Of a stretch of DNA of 64,000 nucleotides, positions 33,458-44,959 are shown piece by piece (the first letter of the stretch is position 1; every line of letters starts with the position of its first letter). Source of the DNA: Stereum hirsutum FP-91666 SS1 (lineage: Eukaryota > Basidiomycota > Agaricomycetes > Russulales > Stereaceae); the NCBI RefSeq assembly GCF_000264905.1, contig NW_006763135.1:1405179-1469178 (forward strand), written 5' to 3'. Both the position numbers and the translations under genes were made by a program. The notes under the pieces were generated by a model that was not told where the DNA came from, did not search any database, and saw only the letters and a list, made by a program, of their open reading frames with translations.

Positions 33458-35753
33458 TCAAGCCGTAGCCTCGACAGCGGTGGACGCGGGGACAACCAAC
33501 TCCGGCTGCAACTCCCTGCGCGGCTGCGAAACAGCTGGACGAATGAGACCAAGTCCGACCTTCACCATCCTCGTCTGGTGCTGAGGCTCGACGACCGGGC
33601 CCAACAAGCCATCGAACTTGCTCCTCGCAACCCTAATCGCCCTCTGGTCCACCAACCTCATCTCACCCTCCCTCCTCGTCTTCGGCGTAACACCTCTCGT
33701 CAGACCCAATTGCTCATCGGACCAGATAGGCTCTACCGTCTCGTGAGACTCCATGCCAACGCCACATCGTCCACCGACAGCAGCCCAGTCGGCCTCCCGC
33801 TTGATACCAAGAGTGGCGAAGGTGTCATCGACGGCATCAATGACGTGTTCGAGCTGCTCAACAGTATGGCCGGGTGTGATGGTGAAACGAAGACGTTCCT
33901 CGCCACGGGCGACGGTCGGGTAGTTGATAGCCTGGACGTAGATGTTGTGGTGTTGAAGGAGATAGTCTGAAGCGTCCTTGGCCTGAGCGGCGTCGCCGAT
34001 GAGCACTGGGACGATGTGACTGGGACCGGGGACGACGGGAATGCCACGGGCAGAGAAACGCTTCTTGACCTCACGAACATTCCACTGCATGAGCTGACGG
34101 TCGCCGTTGAACTCCTTTTGATAGACGATGGAAGCATGAGCGCCAGATACCGTGACGGGGGGAAGTGATGTGGTGAAGATGAAACCGGGAGCGTAAGAGC
34201 GGATCATGTCGACAAAACGGGTCGAGCCAGCAATGTAGCCGCCCACAGCGCCGTAAGCCTTGCCAAGAGTACCTGCATGAACGGTAAGCAAAATGTAAAC
34301 AGAGGCAGTGGTCAGGCTGACGCTCACCGGTGATAATGTCGATGCGATCCATAACGGAACCGGGAATAGCCTCAGTAGATTGACCAGCAGCCTTGTGAGC
34401 CTCGTAATCGAGATGCTCAGCGACGCCAGCACCGCGAGGTCCATAAAGACCGACAGCGTGAACCTACATGTGGAAAGAATAGCGTCAGAGACGCCATCCA
34501 CTTCATACGAGCTAGAGAAGGAGTAATGCGCACCTCATCCAAGAAAGTAATAGCACCGTATTTATCAGCCAGGTCACAAATCTCCTTGATGGGGCCAACG
34601 CTACCACACATCGAGTAGACGCTCTCGAATGCGATAATCTTGGGTGTCTCCTTAGGCCATTGCTGAAGTTTCGTCTCAAGGTCTTGCAGGTCGTTGTGTT
34701 TCCAGAGAACCTTCTTCGCACCCGAGTGACGAATGCCCTGGATCATCGAGGCGTGGTTGGACGAGTCGGAGAAGTAGACACAACCCGGGAGTTTGGATCC
34801 GAGAGTGGCGAGGGTAGCATCGTTCGCCACATAACAGGAAGAGAAGACAAGAGCAGCAGGCTTGCGGTGAAGAGCGGCCAACTCCTTCTCGAGATTGAGA
34901 TGCCAGGAACCGTTGCCGGCGATGTTCCTAGTACCTCCAGCACCGTGACCGTACTTATCCAGAGTACGACTGTTGCGCAGCAGTTAGCTACGGATGAAGC
35001 AACGAAGAAGTGGGAACGGAAGAAGGAAACGGAGACGTACTGCATGGTCTCGAGGACGATAGGATTGTTGCCCATACCTAGATAGTCGTTCGCGCACCAT
35101 ACCTCCACCTCCGACTTGGGATTGGCGGTGTGGGCGACTGGGAATTTTGCGGCGAGGCGATTGATGTTGTTGAAGTAACGGTAAGAGCTGTCGTCGTGCT
35201 TCTTCTGCAGCTCAGCGGCGTAGAACTTCTCGTAGTCGAACCCTCCTCCGAGACGAGTGACAGGAGTAGGAGCCTTGGTAACGGGAGGAGCCGCCTTTGC
35301 AGGAGCGGCCGCATGGAAGGGGCAACCGGCGGCTTTGGCCGAGGACGCAGCGGAGGAAGAAGACGCACTGCTGCTAGTCTTTGCAGCCTTTCCAGCATCG
35401 GCGAGCTTCTTGGCTTGGGCGAGCTCCTCGGCCATCTTCGCTGCGGCGAGAGCCTTGCTGGCATGGGGGCACATCGAGACGTCGTTGGAGTTAATGATGA
35501 CGCCCTTCTCCTGGTGGAACTTGTTGACGTCGATGTTACCGGCGACGCTAGCGTAGCCCGCGACCATCTGACCAGTGCGCTTGGCGAGAGCGGGGCCCAT
35601 GACGGGGCATTCCGTAGCCTTCTCGGTGAGTTGGGTGAGGGTGGAGAAGCGGGGGGATGTGCTGGTCGACAGCGAGCGAAGAGTGTTGGACTGGGTGCGG
35701 CCGAGGAAGGGGCAAGAGGCCTTGAACCTGGCGAGAGAAGAAAGCTTGTCCAT
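33458..35753 (-). CDS. HEM1: 5-aminolevulinate synthase, mitochondrial
   Basis: Four exons on the minus strand: 35753-35041, 34969-34534, 34463-34328 and 34272-33458 (699 residues). The protein condenses glycine with succinyl-CoA, the first step of heme synthesis, in mitochondria using PLP. The N-terminus ([18 protein letters not shown]) is presequence-like and holds four Cys-Pro heme-regulatory-type motifs (CPF, CPV, CPH, CPF). The catalytic part has [66 protein letters not shown] and [10 protein letters not shown] with the PLP lysine near residue 433. The C-terminal about 90 residues (after the DWAAVGG segment) extend the family core. Heme feedback on import is known for such Cys-Pro motifs. 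Confidence 0.97.
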
Positions 35754-35823
35754 GGTGGACGAAACGACGAGGAACGAAGAAAGGGGGATGAAGTCAAGTG
35801 CCAACACTCTCCGAGCCCGGCCT

Positions 35824-35831
35824 CTTATATA
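35824..35831 (-). promoter_or_regulatory. TATA box of HEM1
   Basis: On the minus strand the sequence reads TATATAAG, about 70 bp upstream of the HEM1 ATG, within the 149-bp gap to ARG8. Position and sequence fit a TATA element; no transcript data. Confidence 0.5.
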
Positions 35832-35902
35832 GAATTTCTCAATTCGGAGTAGTGGTCACGCTATTCTCGGAATCATCGTGTTCTCATTGGCTATTACATA
35901 AG

Positions 35903-38002
35903 CTATTCCATCACCGACAGACAGCTCTCAATCACATCCACCGCTTGTCCTGCTTCGGCCTGGGTGATGTTCAAACTCGGTACCAGCCTCACACAGTCCT
36001 TCCCAGCGGTGAGCAACAGCACCCCTCGCTCCCGTGCGAGCTCGACGAGTCGTCCTGGGTCACCTTCCCTCTTGAACACCAGCCCGAGTATCATCCCCCT
36101 TCCGCGGATTTTCGGCGCCACCAGTTCCGGATACCAAGCTGACAGCTTCTCTAACCGCCCAAGCAGATACGTCGAGGTCTCCATCAAGTGAGAGACAAAC
36201 GCTCGCTCACTCAGACGACTCAGGACGTGATATCCGACCGCACAGGCCAATGGGCCTCCTCCGAAAGTCGTCCCATGCGTACCTAATAAAAGTTACAGAC
36301 CGTCCCACACAAGCGAATTGGTATCAGTAAACATACGCAGAACCCAACATCCTGTGAACAGAGTTACAACACTCACCCGCAGTCATAACTTCCGCAACGG
36401 CATCACGCATCATGACTGCTCCGATAGGGTATCCATTTGCAAGAGGCTTTGCCATGGTCACGATGTCAGGTTGGCAAGAGATTGGCCATGTCGAGTGGGC
36501 CCACAAGGAGCCGGTTCTGTAGAGCCCGCACTGTCGGATAAATTGTAGTCAGTAATCTGGACTGTAGCATTGGATGGCCCAGGCCCAGGGTACATTTCGA
36601 AGTTCGAGCATTCCAAACGTTCCACGTCAGTCGCACATAATGCAATGGTCACCGTGTACAACGGTCACCGTCGCCCATGCCTGCACCCACTGAAACCTCC
36701 ATTGCAAGTACATGCACATACTCCGTCGGTCAATGTAGCGCTTTGAACATTCTTTAGCTGATACGGCTGTGTAACATCTTACTTAATAACACGGGTCTCA
36801 TTGGTCCCCGACCGTGCGGGGCGGTGGAAGGAATGGATCGCCAGCGGGCGCAGAGCAAGTATCGCTCGAAGAAACGCCCATCACACAAAGCCGAACAGTC
36901 ACTCACCTGGATCTCATCAAATATGACTATAGCCCCGACCTCCCGCGCGCGCGTAACCAATTTTTCCACCCAAGCTACATCAGCCGCGTTTACCCCACCC
37001 TCGCCCTGGATCGGTTCCAAGATGACAGCACAAGTGTTCTCATTCACAAGCTCTTCCAGCTCCGCGCCCGTGGTCTTGTTCACCTTACCCACCTTCACTC
37101 CAGGCAAGAGCGGCCTAAACGGGTCCTGATACTTCGCGTTGTTCGTAACGGAGAGCGAACCGAGCGTGCGACCGTGGAACGAGGATTCAAAGGATACGAT
37201 CTCGGACTTGGACCCATCGGCAGGTCCTCGTGATTTTCCGACCTTGCGAGCAACTTTCAGTGCTCCTTCATTCGCTTCGGATCCACTATTCGCGAAGAAG
37301 ACTTTGGCACCAGGTGCAGGAGAGGGCGCTGGGTTGTTGGCCGGGTAGCCAAGACCTCCCTCGGCCTGCGTGAGAGTAACGAGCAGGGACGCAAGCGGAG
37401 GAGCCCATTCGTTATGGTAGACGTTCGAGGCGTGTAGGATTTTGCTGGCTTGGGTGCGCATGACCTACACCAGAAATAACATAGCGTTAGTCCCTCAGTC
37501 ATTCATTCCCTTGTAGAATATAGCATAAAGTAGTGCAACACGGTTTATTCACGTACCTCGACAACACCCTCGTCCCCATGCCCTAGTGCATTCACCGCAA
37601 TGCCTGCGGTGAAGTCAAGGTACTTTTGTCCCGCGATATCCCACACCCATGCACCCTTTCCATGGTCCAGGACCATTGGTGGGCGCGCGTAGACGGGAAG
37701 AATGTACTTGTCGGCAGTCATGATCAGTTCCTTCGTGCGTATGTCAGTTTCCTCGAGGGGGATCATGCGGTGCGTTATCTCCTTATAGGATGTGCATGGT
37801 GTGTTCGGAATAGTTGATATGGGTTTGGGGTCCGACTATAGCAGCCCAATAGGGGATAGAGAAGATGGAATTACATGAGAGGTAAGCTTGGGATGAGCGA
37901 GAAACGCACCTCCGAATGGATCTCGGTGGACGTGGAATTATACCTCAGGAGGATGAGGCGCGAGCGTGGTAGACGCGCCAAACGAGAGGTTGTGCGAAGC
38001 AT
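35903..38002 (-). CDS. ARG8: Acetylornithine aminotransferase, mitochondrial
   Basis: Five exons on the minus strand: 38002-37910, 37781-37557, 37464-36907, 36530-36377 and 36282-35903 (469 residues). Exon 1 encodes an Arg/Ser/Leu-rich presequence (MLRTTSRLARLPRSRLILL). Then come the class-III aminotransferase blocks YLDFTAGIAVNALGH, VFFANSGSEANEGALK, FHGRTLGSLSVT, VILEPIQGEGG, VIFDEIQCGLYRTG, VTMAKPLANGYPIGA with the PLP lysine near residue 320, and THGTTFGGGPLACAVG. The enzyme makes N-acetylornithine in arginine synthesis. Intron 3 (36531-36906) is 376 nt, several times longer than its neighbours. Two TGACTC hexamers lie upstream. Confidence 0.95.
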
Positions 38003-38163
38003 AGTGTACTTGATCCTGGGTACCTCCCAGACGAAGGTTTTTATAATGTAAAGCGAGTAGTATGTGTTCCGCTGCAAACGAATAGTGATACCGCAGAGTC
38101 AGTGAAGGGTAGCCCGACGAGCAAGGACTGGAAACAAGTTTCAAGACGCCTGAAGCATGCACC

Positions 38164-38169
38164 TGACTC
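38164..38169. promoter_or_regulatory. TGACTC hexamer (Gcn4/Cpc1-type site)
   Basis: TGACTC 162 bp upstream of the ARG8 ATG. This is the core of the fungal general amino-acid control element; ARG8 is a classic target in yeast. Function here is inferred. Confidence 0.4.
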
Positions 38170-38278
38170 CCCAACAAGAACCGAAACGTTTGCAAGAGCA
38201 AGTGCGAACGGCGCTTCAACCGTCAAGATGGGTAGAACGAACAGGAGTCGAGATGAAGCACTGTACATAAAGCGCCGG

Positions 38279-38284
38279 TGACTC
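38279..38284. promoter_or_regulatory. TGACTC hexamer (second Gcn4/Cpc1-type site)
   Basis: Second TGACTC 277 bp upstream of the ARG8 ATG, same orientation as the first. Confidence 0.35.
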
Positions 38285-38539
38285 TGACTGCAACTTTTGA
38301 TGATAAGATCAAGAGATAAGATTGATAAGATAATTTTTCGACATTCTTTTACGTACGTGCCACCAGGTGCCGCCAGACACCAAGGGCACGAGCTTCTCGC
38401 TCACGACTGCATACATACGCGCAAAAAGAGGGAATCCATTACTGTCAACGGCGTGCTACACATCCAAAATATCTTCATCACAAACGTTAAATCTTCCTAA
38501 CCAATTCTCTTCTGTGGGCTGCTTCGACGCTGCCAGTGA

Positions 38540-40203
38540 CTACTTCAACTTCAAGTCCGACGTTTCAGTTTCCTCCGCTTTCGCTCCCCAAACTCTCATT
38601 GTGCTCGCATTGATTCTGCTCCACGCTTTCCCGCTCGCCATGACCTTCAACAGCTCCCAGGGCCATGTGAGATGGACGAGCACGAAGAACGGTATAGGGT
38701 CGTGAATATCCCAAACGGGGTCTGCTTCCGCACCCCGCGCATATTGCAAGAGGACATCGAGAGGTGAAGAATGTTTGGGCTGCGGTGATATCGTCGGATC
38801 GAGTGTTTGGGCTGTGGTAGAGGTAGATGAAAGGCAAGGATGAAGGATGCGGGCGAGACTTGTGGGCAGCAACAACGCAAGCGAGAGGGGTAAACTATGT
38901 GCGATCCACGATTGGGGAGGAGTCGTCGGTGATGGACGCGCGGTACCGGGTGTGGCACCGAGGTAATGAGAAGCCAGGCCCCGTACGGAAGAGAAGAGCG
39001 TGACGGCCGTATGCGCACGCTGCCAGACAAAATAGTCAGCCACGGTCACAAGTAGGACTGGAACGAACACACCGGGTTGCATTCGATAGGATACAACTTT
39101 CCATCCGCTTCATTCAAAATGAAATCCATGCAGAAATGGCCAGTGAGCTCGGTGGTGAACGAGGATTCTCCGTTTCCCGCCTCTTGCTGAAGTTTGGCTT
39201 TCCACCGCTGCAAGAATGTTTTGGTCCATTCCTCGGCCTGTACGCCGACCGCATACTCTTTCCGCCTCTCCTGCTCTGAACCCGCAGAAAATTGGGACTT
39301 CACGTCTACGTATCGCATGAGCATATCGCTACTACGACAGGTCACAAACGCGACTAGTTCCCCATCTCTGACGGCCGCATGAGTGCAGTACTCAGGGCCG
39401 TAAAGTAGGCGCTGAACGACATAGGTGTGGCGCTCGCTGATCGGCAATGGAAGCTTGTGAAGATGGTCTGCAGTTTGTTTGATGGTGGCGAGTGGGAGAG
39501 GCATCATGTCCGTTCTCGCCAAATCATCGAATGCGAGACATTTCGTGATGTACTGATTATTGCGGCGATGCGGGGTTGAGGAATGGAGGAACTCGGCCGC
39601 CTGACGTACTGATGAGACGAGTACGCTCTCAGGGACGACCATTCCCAACTCCGAACAGAGAGAGATAAAGTCATGCTTCCAGTGAAGGATGGATGTGAGG
39701 GTCGAATGGGGAATGAATGATGAGCATGCGGCTTTCGTTGTATTCCGGGCAATATCGAGAGCGACTTCGGCATCGAGGATGGTGTAACTCGGGCTGGAAC
39801 ACGGCAAGAAAAGTTCCACTTTCTCGCGATCGACGATGCACAAGATGGCAGACTTGTACGCTTCAGGGGAGTCTCCAGGGTCAGGAAGGCGGTAGTAGCT
39901 GTCGACGGAGCTGGAGAAGCGCGTCATGTTGAGGTGAAACCAGTCTGGCTCTTCAGCAACGACGACGCGGCACCCTTCGCGGTGAAATGCACGAGCTAGA
40001 AAAAGGCATTTCGTATTACGGGCTCCTGTGATGAGAACTGTCCTCCTGATGGGCGTCGGAGATATATGTGTGTGGATGAGAAAGCTATAGGTGCCAGCCA
40101 GTATTGTAAGAATGGCGGTGGCTGGTGCTGTGATCATCGATAGAGCGACCAAGAGAATTGTGCAGAGCGCAGACTGGATGTACGTCGGAGATGTCTGGTG
40201 CAT
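38540..40203 (-). CDS. ATP-grasp amino-acid ligase, candidate mycosporine ligase (MysC-like)
   Basis: Two exons on the minus strand: 40203-39073 and 39019-38540 (536 residues). Residues about 10-45 are strongly hydrophobic (SALCTILLVALSMITAPATA and onward), one or two likely membrane segments. After them comes a Rossmann-like start (RRTVLITGARNTKCLFLARA), then an ATP-grasp fold with YVVQRLLYGPEYCTHAAV, HFCMDFILNEADGKLYPIEC and the metal-binding signature ECNPRAHTAV, restored across the intron near residue 375. ATP-grasp ligases activate a carboxylate, or in MysC the enol of 4-deoxygadusol, and attach an amino acid. The role is inferred from the methyltransferase and cyclase genes nearby. It shares a 726-bp divergent promoter region with the A-T-R gene. 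Confidence 0.85.
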
Positions 40204-40929
40204 GACGCCTGATTTGGAGGACGATTATTGGGGTGTCCTGGTCGGTTTGCCCGTCTAATACTCTGAATCAACCTCCTGACCCCTTCACCCCGCAAGCTAG
40301 AACGCGCCTCCGGATCGCACGTCGACTCGCCGTAAGCCCGTCTACAAACATAAATGGGGATGACGTCGAGGAAGATGAAGCGCATAGATTTCCTATATGG
40401 GCTGCTTACTACATGCCACTGCCAGAAGAAAGAAGGACCGAAGGGTTCATAGATGCTTCAAGGAGGGGCCGTGAGTTGACCGTGAGAGACAAGATTGTGA
40501 TGGTTCGAGAAAGAACAGAATCAAACTCCGCAAACTGCTCTACAACACCCACTCGATTCCCACCACACCCTTGCTCATATGTCACTATCACCGCCATGAC
40601 TCACTTCGCTCCGCTTTAGTCGTAATGGGCTTTTCCTGACAAGTCCTGTCGACCTCTTCATCATCTGGACTCAAGATCACGATGTCTGTCATGGGTAAAG
40701 CTGCGTTCCAAACTCGGCGAATGGCTTTTGGATCGTCACATTACAGTATGGGGCTCTATCCCAGCCCTCTTTTGTACCATTTGTATCTTCGTCAGTGCCT
40801 CGCCGAAGGGAGTGTTGGCTGAGACCTTTGATAGCGAGAAAGATGGCAATTTTAATGCGCGATCTTGGTACAAACATAAGGGCGTGGCAGAGGTACCAAT
40901 AGCCGTCTTCGCTCTCCAGGACTACAACC
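40204..40929. promoter_or_regulatory. Divergent promoter region of the ATP-grasp and A-T-R genes
   Basis: 726 bp between the two start codons. An ATG at 40682 followed by a GTAAAG could start an upstream exon of the A-T-R gene, but the ATG at 40930 gives a normal N-terminus. No family-specific binding site could be recognised. Confidence 0.55.
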
Positions 40930-43900
40930 ATGTCTTCGTACCTGACCTGCACTGTCTCGCAAGCAAGAGAATTCAATGCTACTCTGCCTCACCATTTTGT
41001 CTCTTTGAACCAGTTGCTGGATGAAAGATCCGTCTCTCATCCTGATGTCGTCGTCGCTGGTTTCCCGGAATTGAGCGAATCCAAGGGATCATGGAATGTT
41101 TTAGAACTTAGTATGTTTTGAACCCTCTTCAATGTGATTAATCTAACGACAAGCACTGTTCCATAGCTTACTCTTCTCTCAGAGAAAGAGCCGACCAGCT
41201 CGCGACTTATTTCACCTTGTTTAGCGATCTCTCACAGCGCTCCCCTGAAGCTACTCAAGATAGAATTGTAGCCCTCATCTCTCCAAGTTGTGTCGACTTC
41301 CTGATCACGCTCTTCGCTCTCACTCGATTGGGCTACGGTGTACTCTTGATAGCGTGTGTATTTCGATTTTTCCTCTAGGTTTGAATATTAACTAACGACT
41401 GGTTTCACTTTACAGTCCCCAAAACACTCAAGATGCTATTGCACACTTATGCCGTAGCACATCATCCACTCATCTCATCTACCATCCCACTATGTCCCAC
41501 AGGCGACGAGATGCCTTATCCGAGCTGAGCTTCGTCGAGATGCCAAGTCGTTCTATGTACTTTAACAGCTTTTGGCAACCTCTCGAGTACGCTCGCGACT
41601 TCAAAGAGGATGCTGATCGGACGGCAATAATCATGCATACCAGTGGCTCGACAAATATGCCCAAGGTGTGTCTCGCTTTTCTGAGCTGACCATACGGCGT
41701 TGACCTGTTGTCTACCCAGCCTATATACCAATCTCACAGGATATGGACCGAACCGCTTCCATGCATGCCCGGTCCGGCAGCTTTCACCACTACACCTCTC
41801 TTTCATGTGCGTATCAGGCTAGGTCATAAGTCGAAGGACTCGCCTTGACCCTCACATACAGGGCGGAATGTGCGATTTCTTGCGCTCATTCAATGCGATG
41901 TCCACGACATATTTCTACTCATCGCTATACTCCATTACCGCCAAGAACATTGTCCACTCCCTGAACGCTTGCAAGGACGTGGGCGGGTTTCTGTCCGTCC
42001 CATACATTCTCCAGCTTTTGAATGAAGACGATGCGGGCCGAGCTCTGTTGAAAGACATGAAAATTGTAAGTACGGGGGGAGCGCCATTGGGAAAAGATCT
42101 GGGAGACGATATGGTCCGTAGAGGCGTCAAGCTAGTTAGCCGATTGGGTTCAAGCGAGTGTAGCTGTAAGTGTGGGCTTGTTATTCATCGATTTTTTATG
42201 GTCACTAATCGTTGATATCCTTAGTCCTGATGAGTTCCGAGAGAGACTTTTCGGTCGATGAAGAATGGACTTGGCTAAGAAACAGCAGTCCCGTGGGATG
42301 GAAGCTACTTCGTTTTGAAGAGACAGGGGATTCCGGATTATTTGAGCTGGTTGTCGGCAAGGATTGGCCCACAAGGGTACGCATTTGCCACTCATACTAT
42401 TGTATTCTCATCGTAATCCTCAATTACGGTCAAACAACTGTAGGTTGTGTCAAATCGCGAGGATGGAAGCTTCGCCACTGGCGATCTCTACACGAAGCAC
42501 CCTACCGTTCAGCATGCGTGGCAGTATTTTGGTCGCTCTGATGACATGGTTGTCCTGGTTCGTTCAGTCGCTTAAATCTCCCTCGTCGTTGATGTTGATC
42601 ACTTTTCCCCAAGACGAACGGCAAGAAAGTGCTGGCTGGACCCATAGAAGCTTCCCTTCGTTCTGCGCCTGCTATTGACGAAGCGATAGTTTTTGGTGCC
42701 TCGCGACCAACTTTGGGCGTCCTCGTCATCCCGTCCGCACTACCTCGGGTGGACCACAGTGCCATCATCCAAGCCGTACAAGAGTTAAACAAGATTAGCG
42801 CAAGTCACCAAGAAATACTGGATCAGATGATCGTTATTCTTCCAGTTGACTCCACCTTTCCAAAAGCCTCAAAGGGAACGGTGTTGCGCCCCAAGGCTTT
42901 GGACAAGTTCCGTGATGTTATTGAGGAGGTATACTCCCGTTTAGAATCTGGTCGAGTTCGAGGTGATGCCGGAGATGTCACTGTGGAAGACAATGACCTC
43001 ACAGAATACGTCCGAAACGCGGTCAAGCATGGGTTACCGAATAGTGAGGATGAGATCAGGGATGACGATGACTTATTTGTCGCGGGAGTTACGTCGCTCA
43101 AAGCCTCGCAGATACGGGGGACGCTACACCAAGTGAGACGCCGCGTACACGTTTTCCTTCCGATGATGCCTCACAAGTCTATTCGTGACACAGGTGTTAC
43201 CTCCGGGTGTGGCAGATTTGCCCCACAACGTAGTGTTCGAGTTCCCTTCCATCCGAAAGTAGGCTTTACTCCGCTCTTGGACCGTCCCATCACTTATGTT
43301 ATAATTGCACAGGCTCACTGAGCTTTTGAGGCAACTCCGCTGCGGGAAGGGGACCAAAACCGCCAGTCAGGACGAGCTGAGACTCATGCGGAGGCTTGTG
43401 GCAAGCATAGGTACCTTTCCCGAGATTTCGGATCCCCTGGCCTTCAAGATCGACGATGCAAGCCGTCCCGTTGTCGTAAGCCGCCCGACCTATATTGAAC
43501 TGGTCGGAAAACAAGCTCACGAGTCACTGATTAATCGAGTATAGGTCATTACTGGCGCCACTGGATCCCTCGGAGCGCATCTTGTGAACCAGTTCTTGAT
43601 AGGAACCGAGTTCGACATAATAACGCTTGTGCGTGCGGAGAACGATGTTCATGCTATGGAACGTATGGACGATGCCCTTAAGAGTCGGGGCCTTGGAGGA
43701 TTAAGCTCGAGCCAGTCACACTTACGCATTCAGTGCCTCGCTTCGCAATTATCGCAAGTCGAGCTTGGTTTGCAGGATAGGGTTTACCGCGAGGTTGCGA
43801 GCAAAGCAACCGTAATTATTCATGTATGTGAAGTCAGCTCCCCACCTCCCCTTTGAAGCTGAATTTCTTTACGTCAGTCAGCATGGTCCGTCAATTTTGT

Positions 43901-44959
43901 GGCGAGCTTGGAGAGCTTTGCGAACACACATCTTAGAGGCATGTACGCTCAGATGACCATTTGCTTCGCCCATCTCTAACCTCGTTGATCTGCAGGGCTC
44001 CGCAATCTCCTCGAATTTACCGCCAGATGCACTCGTCCAGCGCGATTCGTGTTCTGTTCATCGGTTGCCTCAGTCCTCAATGTTTCCGCATCTAGCCCAG
44101 ACGGTGTAGTCCAATCGCCATTGGTGATCCCCGAGGCGATATCTCAAAATGCAGCGACAGCAAAGCCTATGGGATATGCCCGCTCCAAATGGGTAGCCGA
44201 ACAGATCTGCACGAATGCGCACTCAAGTGGCTATCTCTCTGGGCGAGTTGCTGTGGCACGCATCGGCCAGTTATGTGGCGACACGGAGAAGGGCGTGTGG
44301 AACGAGAACGAGGGGTGGCCTATGCTCATCTCTACCGTCCGTGATGTTGCATGTTTGCCGATGGTAGACGAGGTCGGTGTTATCCACTTGTTGCATCTTT
44401 GGTGATTGACCTGTCCGACAACTAGCATCCATCCTGGCTTCCCGTGGATATAGCAGCTCGAGTCCTCGTCGAAATCTGTACTTCGGAAACTTGGAAATCC
44501 GAGAGTGCATCCGTTGATCCTTCCGTCTTCCACCTCGTCAACACTAACGTTTCCACCTCCTGGACCGACATCTTGGCTTACCTCAAAGAGTCGGGGCTCG
44601 AATTCACTTCTGTCTCGCCAGTAGAATGGTTGGAACGTCTCAACGGCATCGCTGACTCCTCCCTGAGTGTATCCGGTGGGAAGAATCTCAGGCTCTTGGA
44701 TTTATGGAACAAACAGGTACATTATGGTCTCCCGAACCCCACTACTTATGTCTCGTGCTGAGTTTATTTCTCACTCGTGATGATGAAGTACGGCATAGTG
44801 AAGGTCGATGGCGAGCACGACGGAATCTCGGACAATGATGTCGTCTTCGATGCTTCGCGCGTGATGGAGGTATCGGACAGTATGAGGAACCTAACTCCGG
44901 TCAGTCTGGGTTTGGTGAAGAAGTGTGTGGGGTATTGGACATCTTGTGGATGCTTGTGA
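40930..44959 (+). CDS. NRPS-like adenylate-forming reductase (A-T-R)
   Basis: Fifteen exons: 40930-41110, 41167-41353, 41416-41665, 41720-41806, 41862-42165, 42225-42376, 42444-42557, 42614-43132, 43194-43258, 43313-43475, 43545-43823, 43878-43938, 43996-44372, 44426-44716 and 44789-44959 (1066 residues). Adenylation domain: TSGSTNMPK near 198-206 (usual Gly replaced by Asn), GSSECS near 331, FATGDLY near 397, and a C-terminal Lys in GTVLRPKAL near 515. Carrier domain: FVAGVTSLKA near 580, keeping the phosphopantetheine Ser but with Thr for the usual Asp. Reductase domain: VITGATGSLGAHLV from 675, FCSSVAS, and Tyr/Lys in YARSKW near 848. Such proteins activate a carboxylate, load it as a thioester and reduce it with NADPH to an aldehyde or alcohol. 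There is no condensation or thioesterase domain. The intron at 43939-43995 has a GC donor. Confidence 0.92.

Larger units (their letters stand above)
38003..38539. other. Upstream region of ARG8 (537 bp)
   Basis: Promoter of ARG8 (minus strand) and 3' flank of the ATP-grasp gene. On the minus strand TATAAAAA (38038-38045) lies about 40 bp before the ARG8 ATG. Two TGACTC hexamers are listed separately. No gene seen. Confidence 0.55.

Noticed and set aside
33425..33970. Plus-strand open frame of 181 codons
   Set aside because: Antisense to the last HEM1 exon; no independent evidence.
35130..35852. Plus-strand open frame of 240 codons
   Set aside because: Antisense shadow of the Ala/Ser-rich N-terminus of HEM1.
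40930..44959. Alpha-aminoadipate reductase (Lys2)
   Set aside because: Lys2 is longer (about 1400 residues) with an N-terminal extension; this protein is 1066 residues, diverges in the A and T motifs and lies in the mycosporine set.
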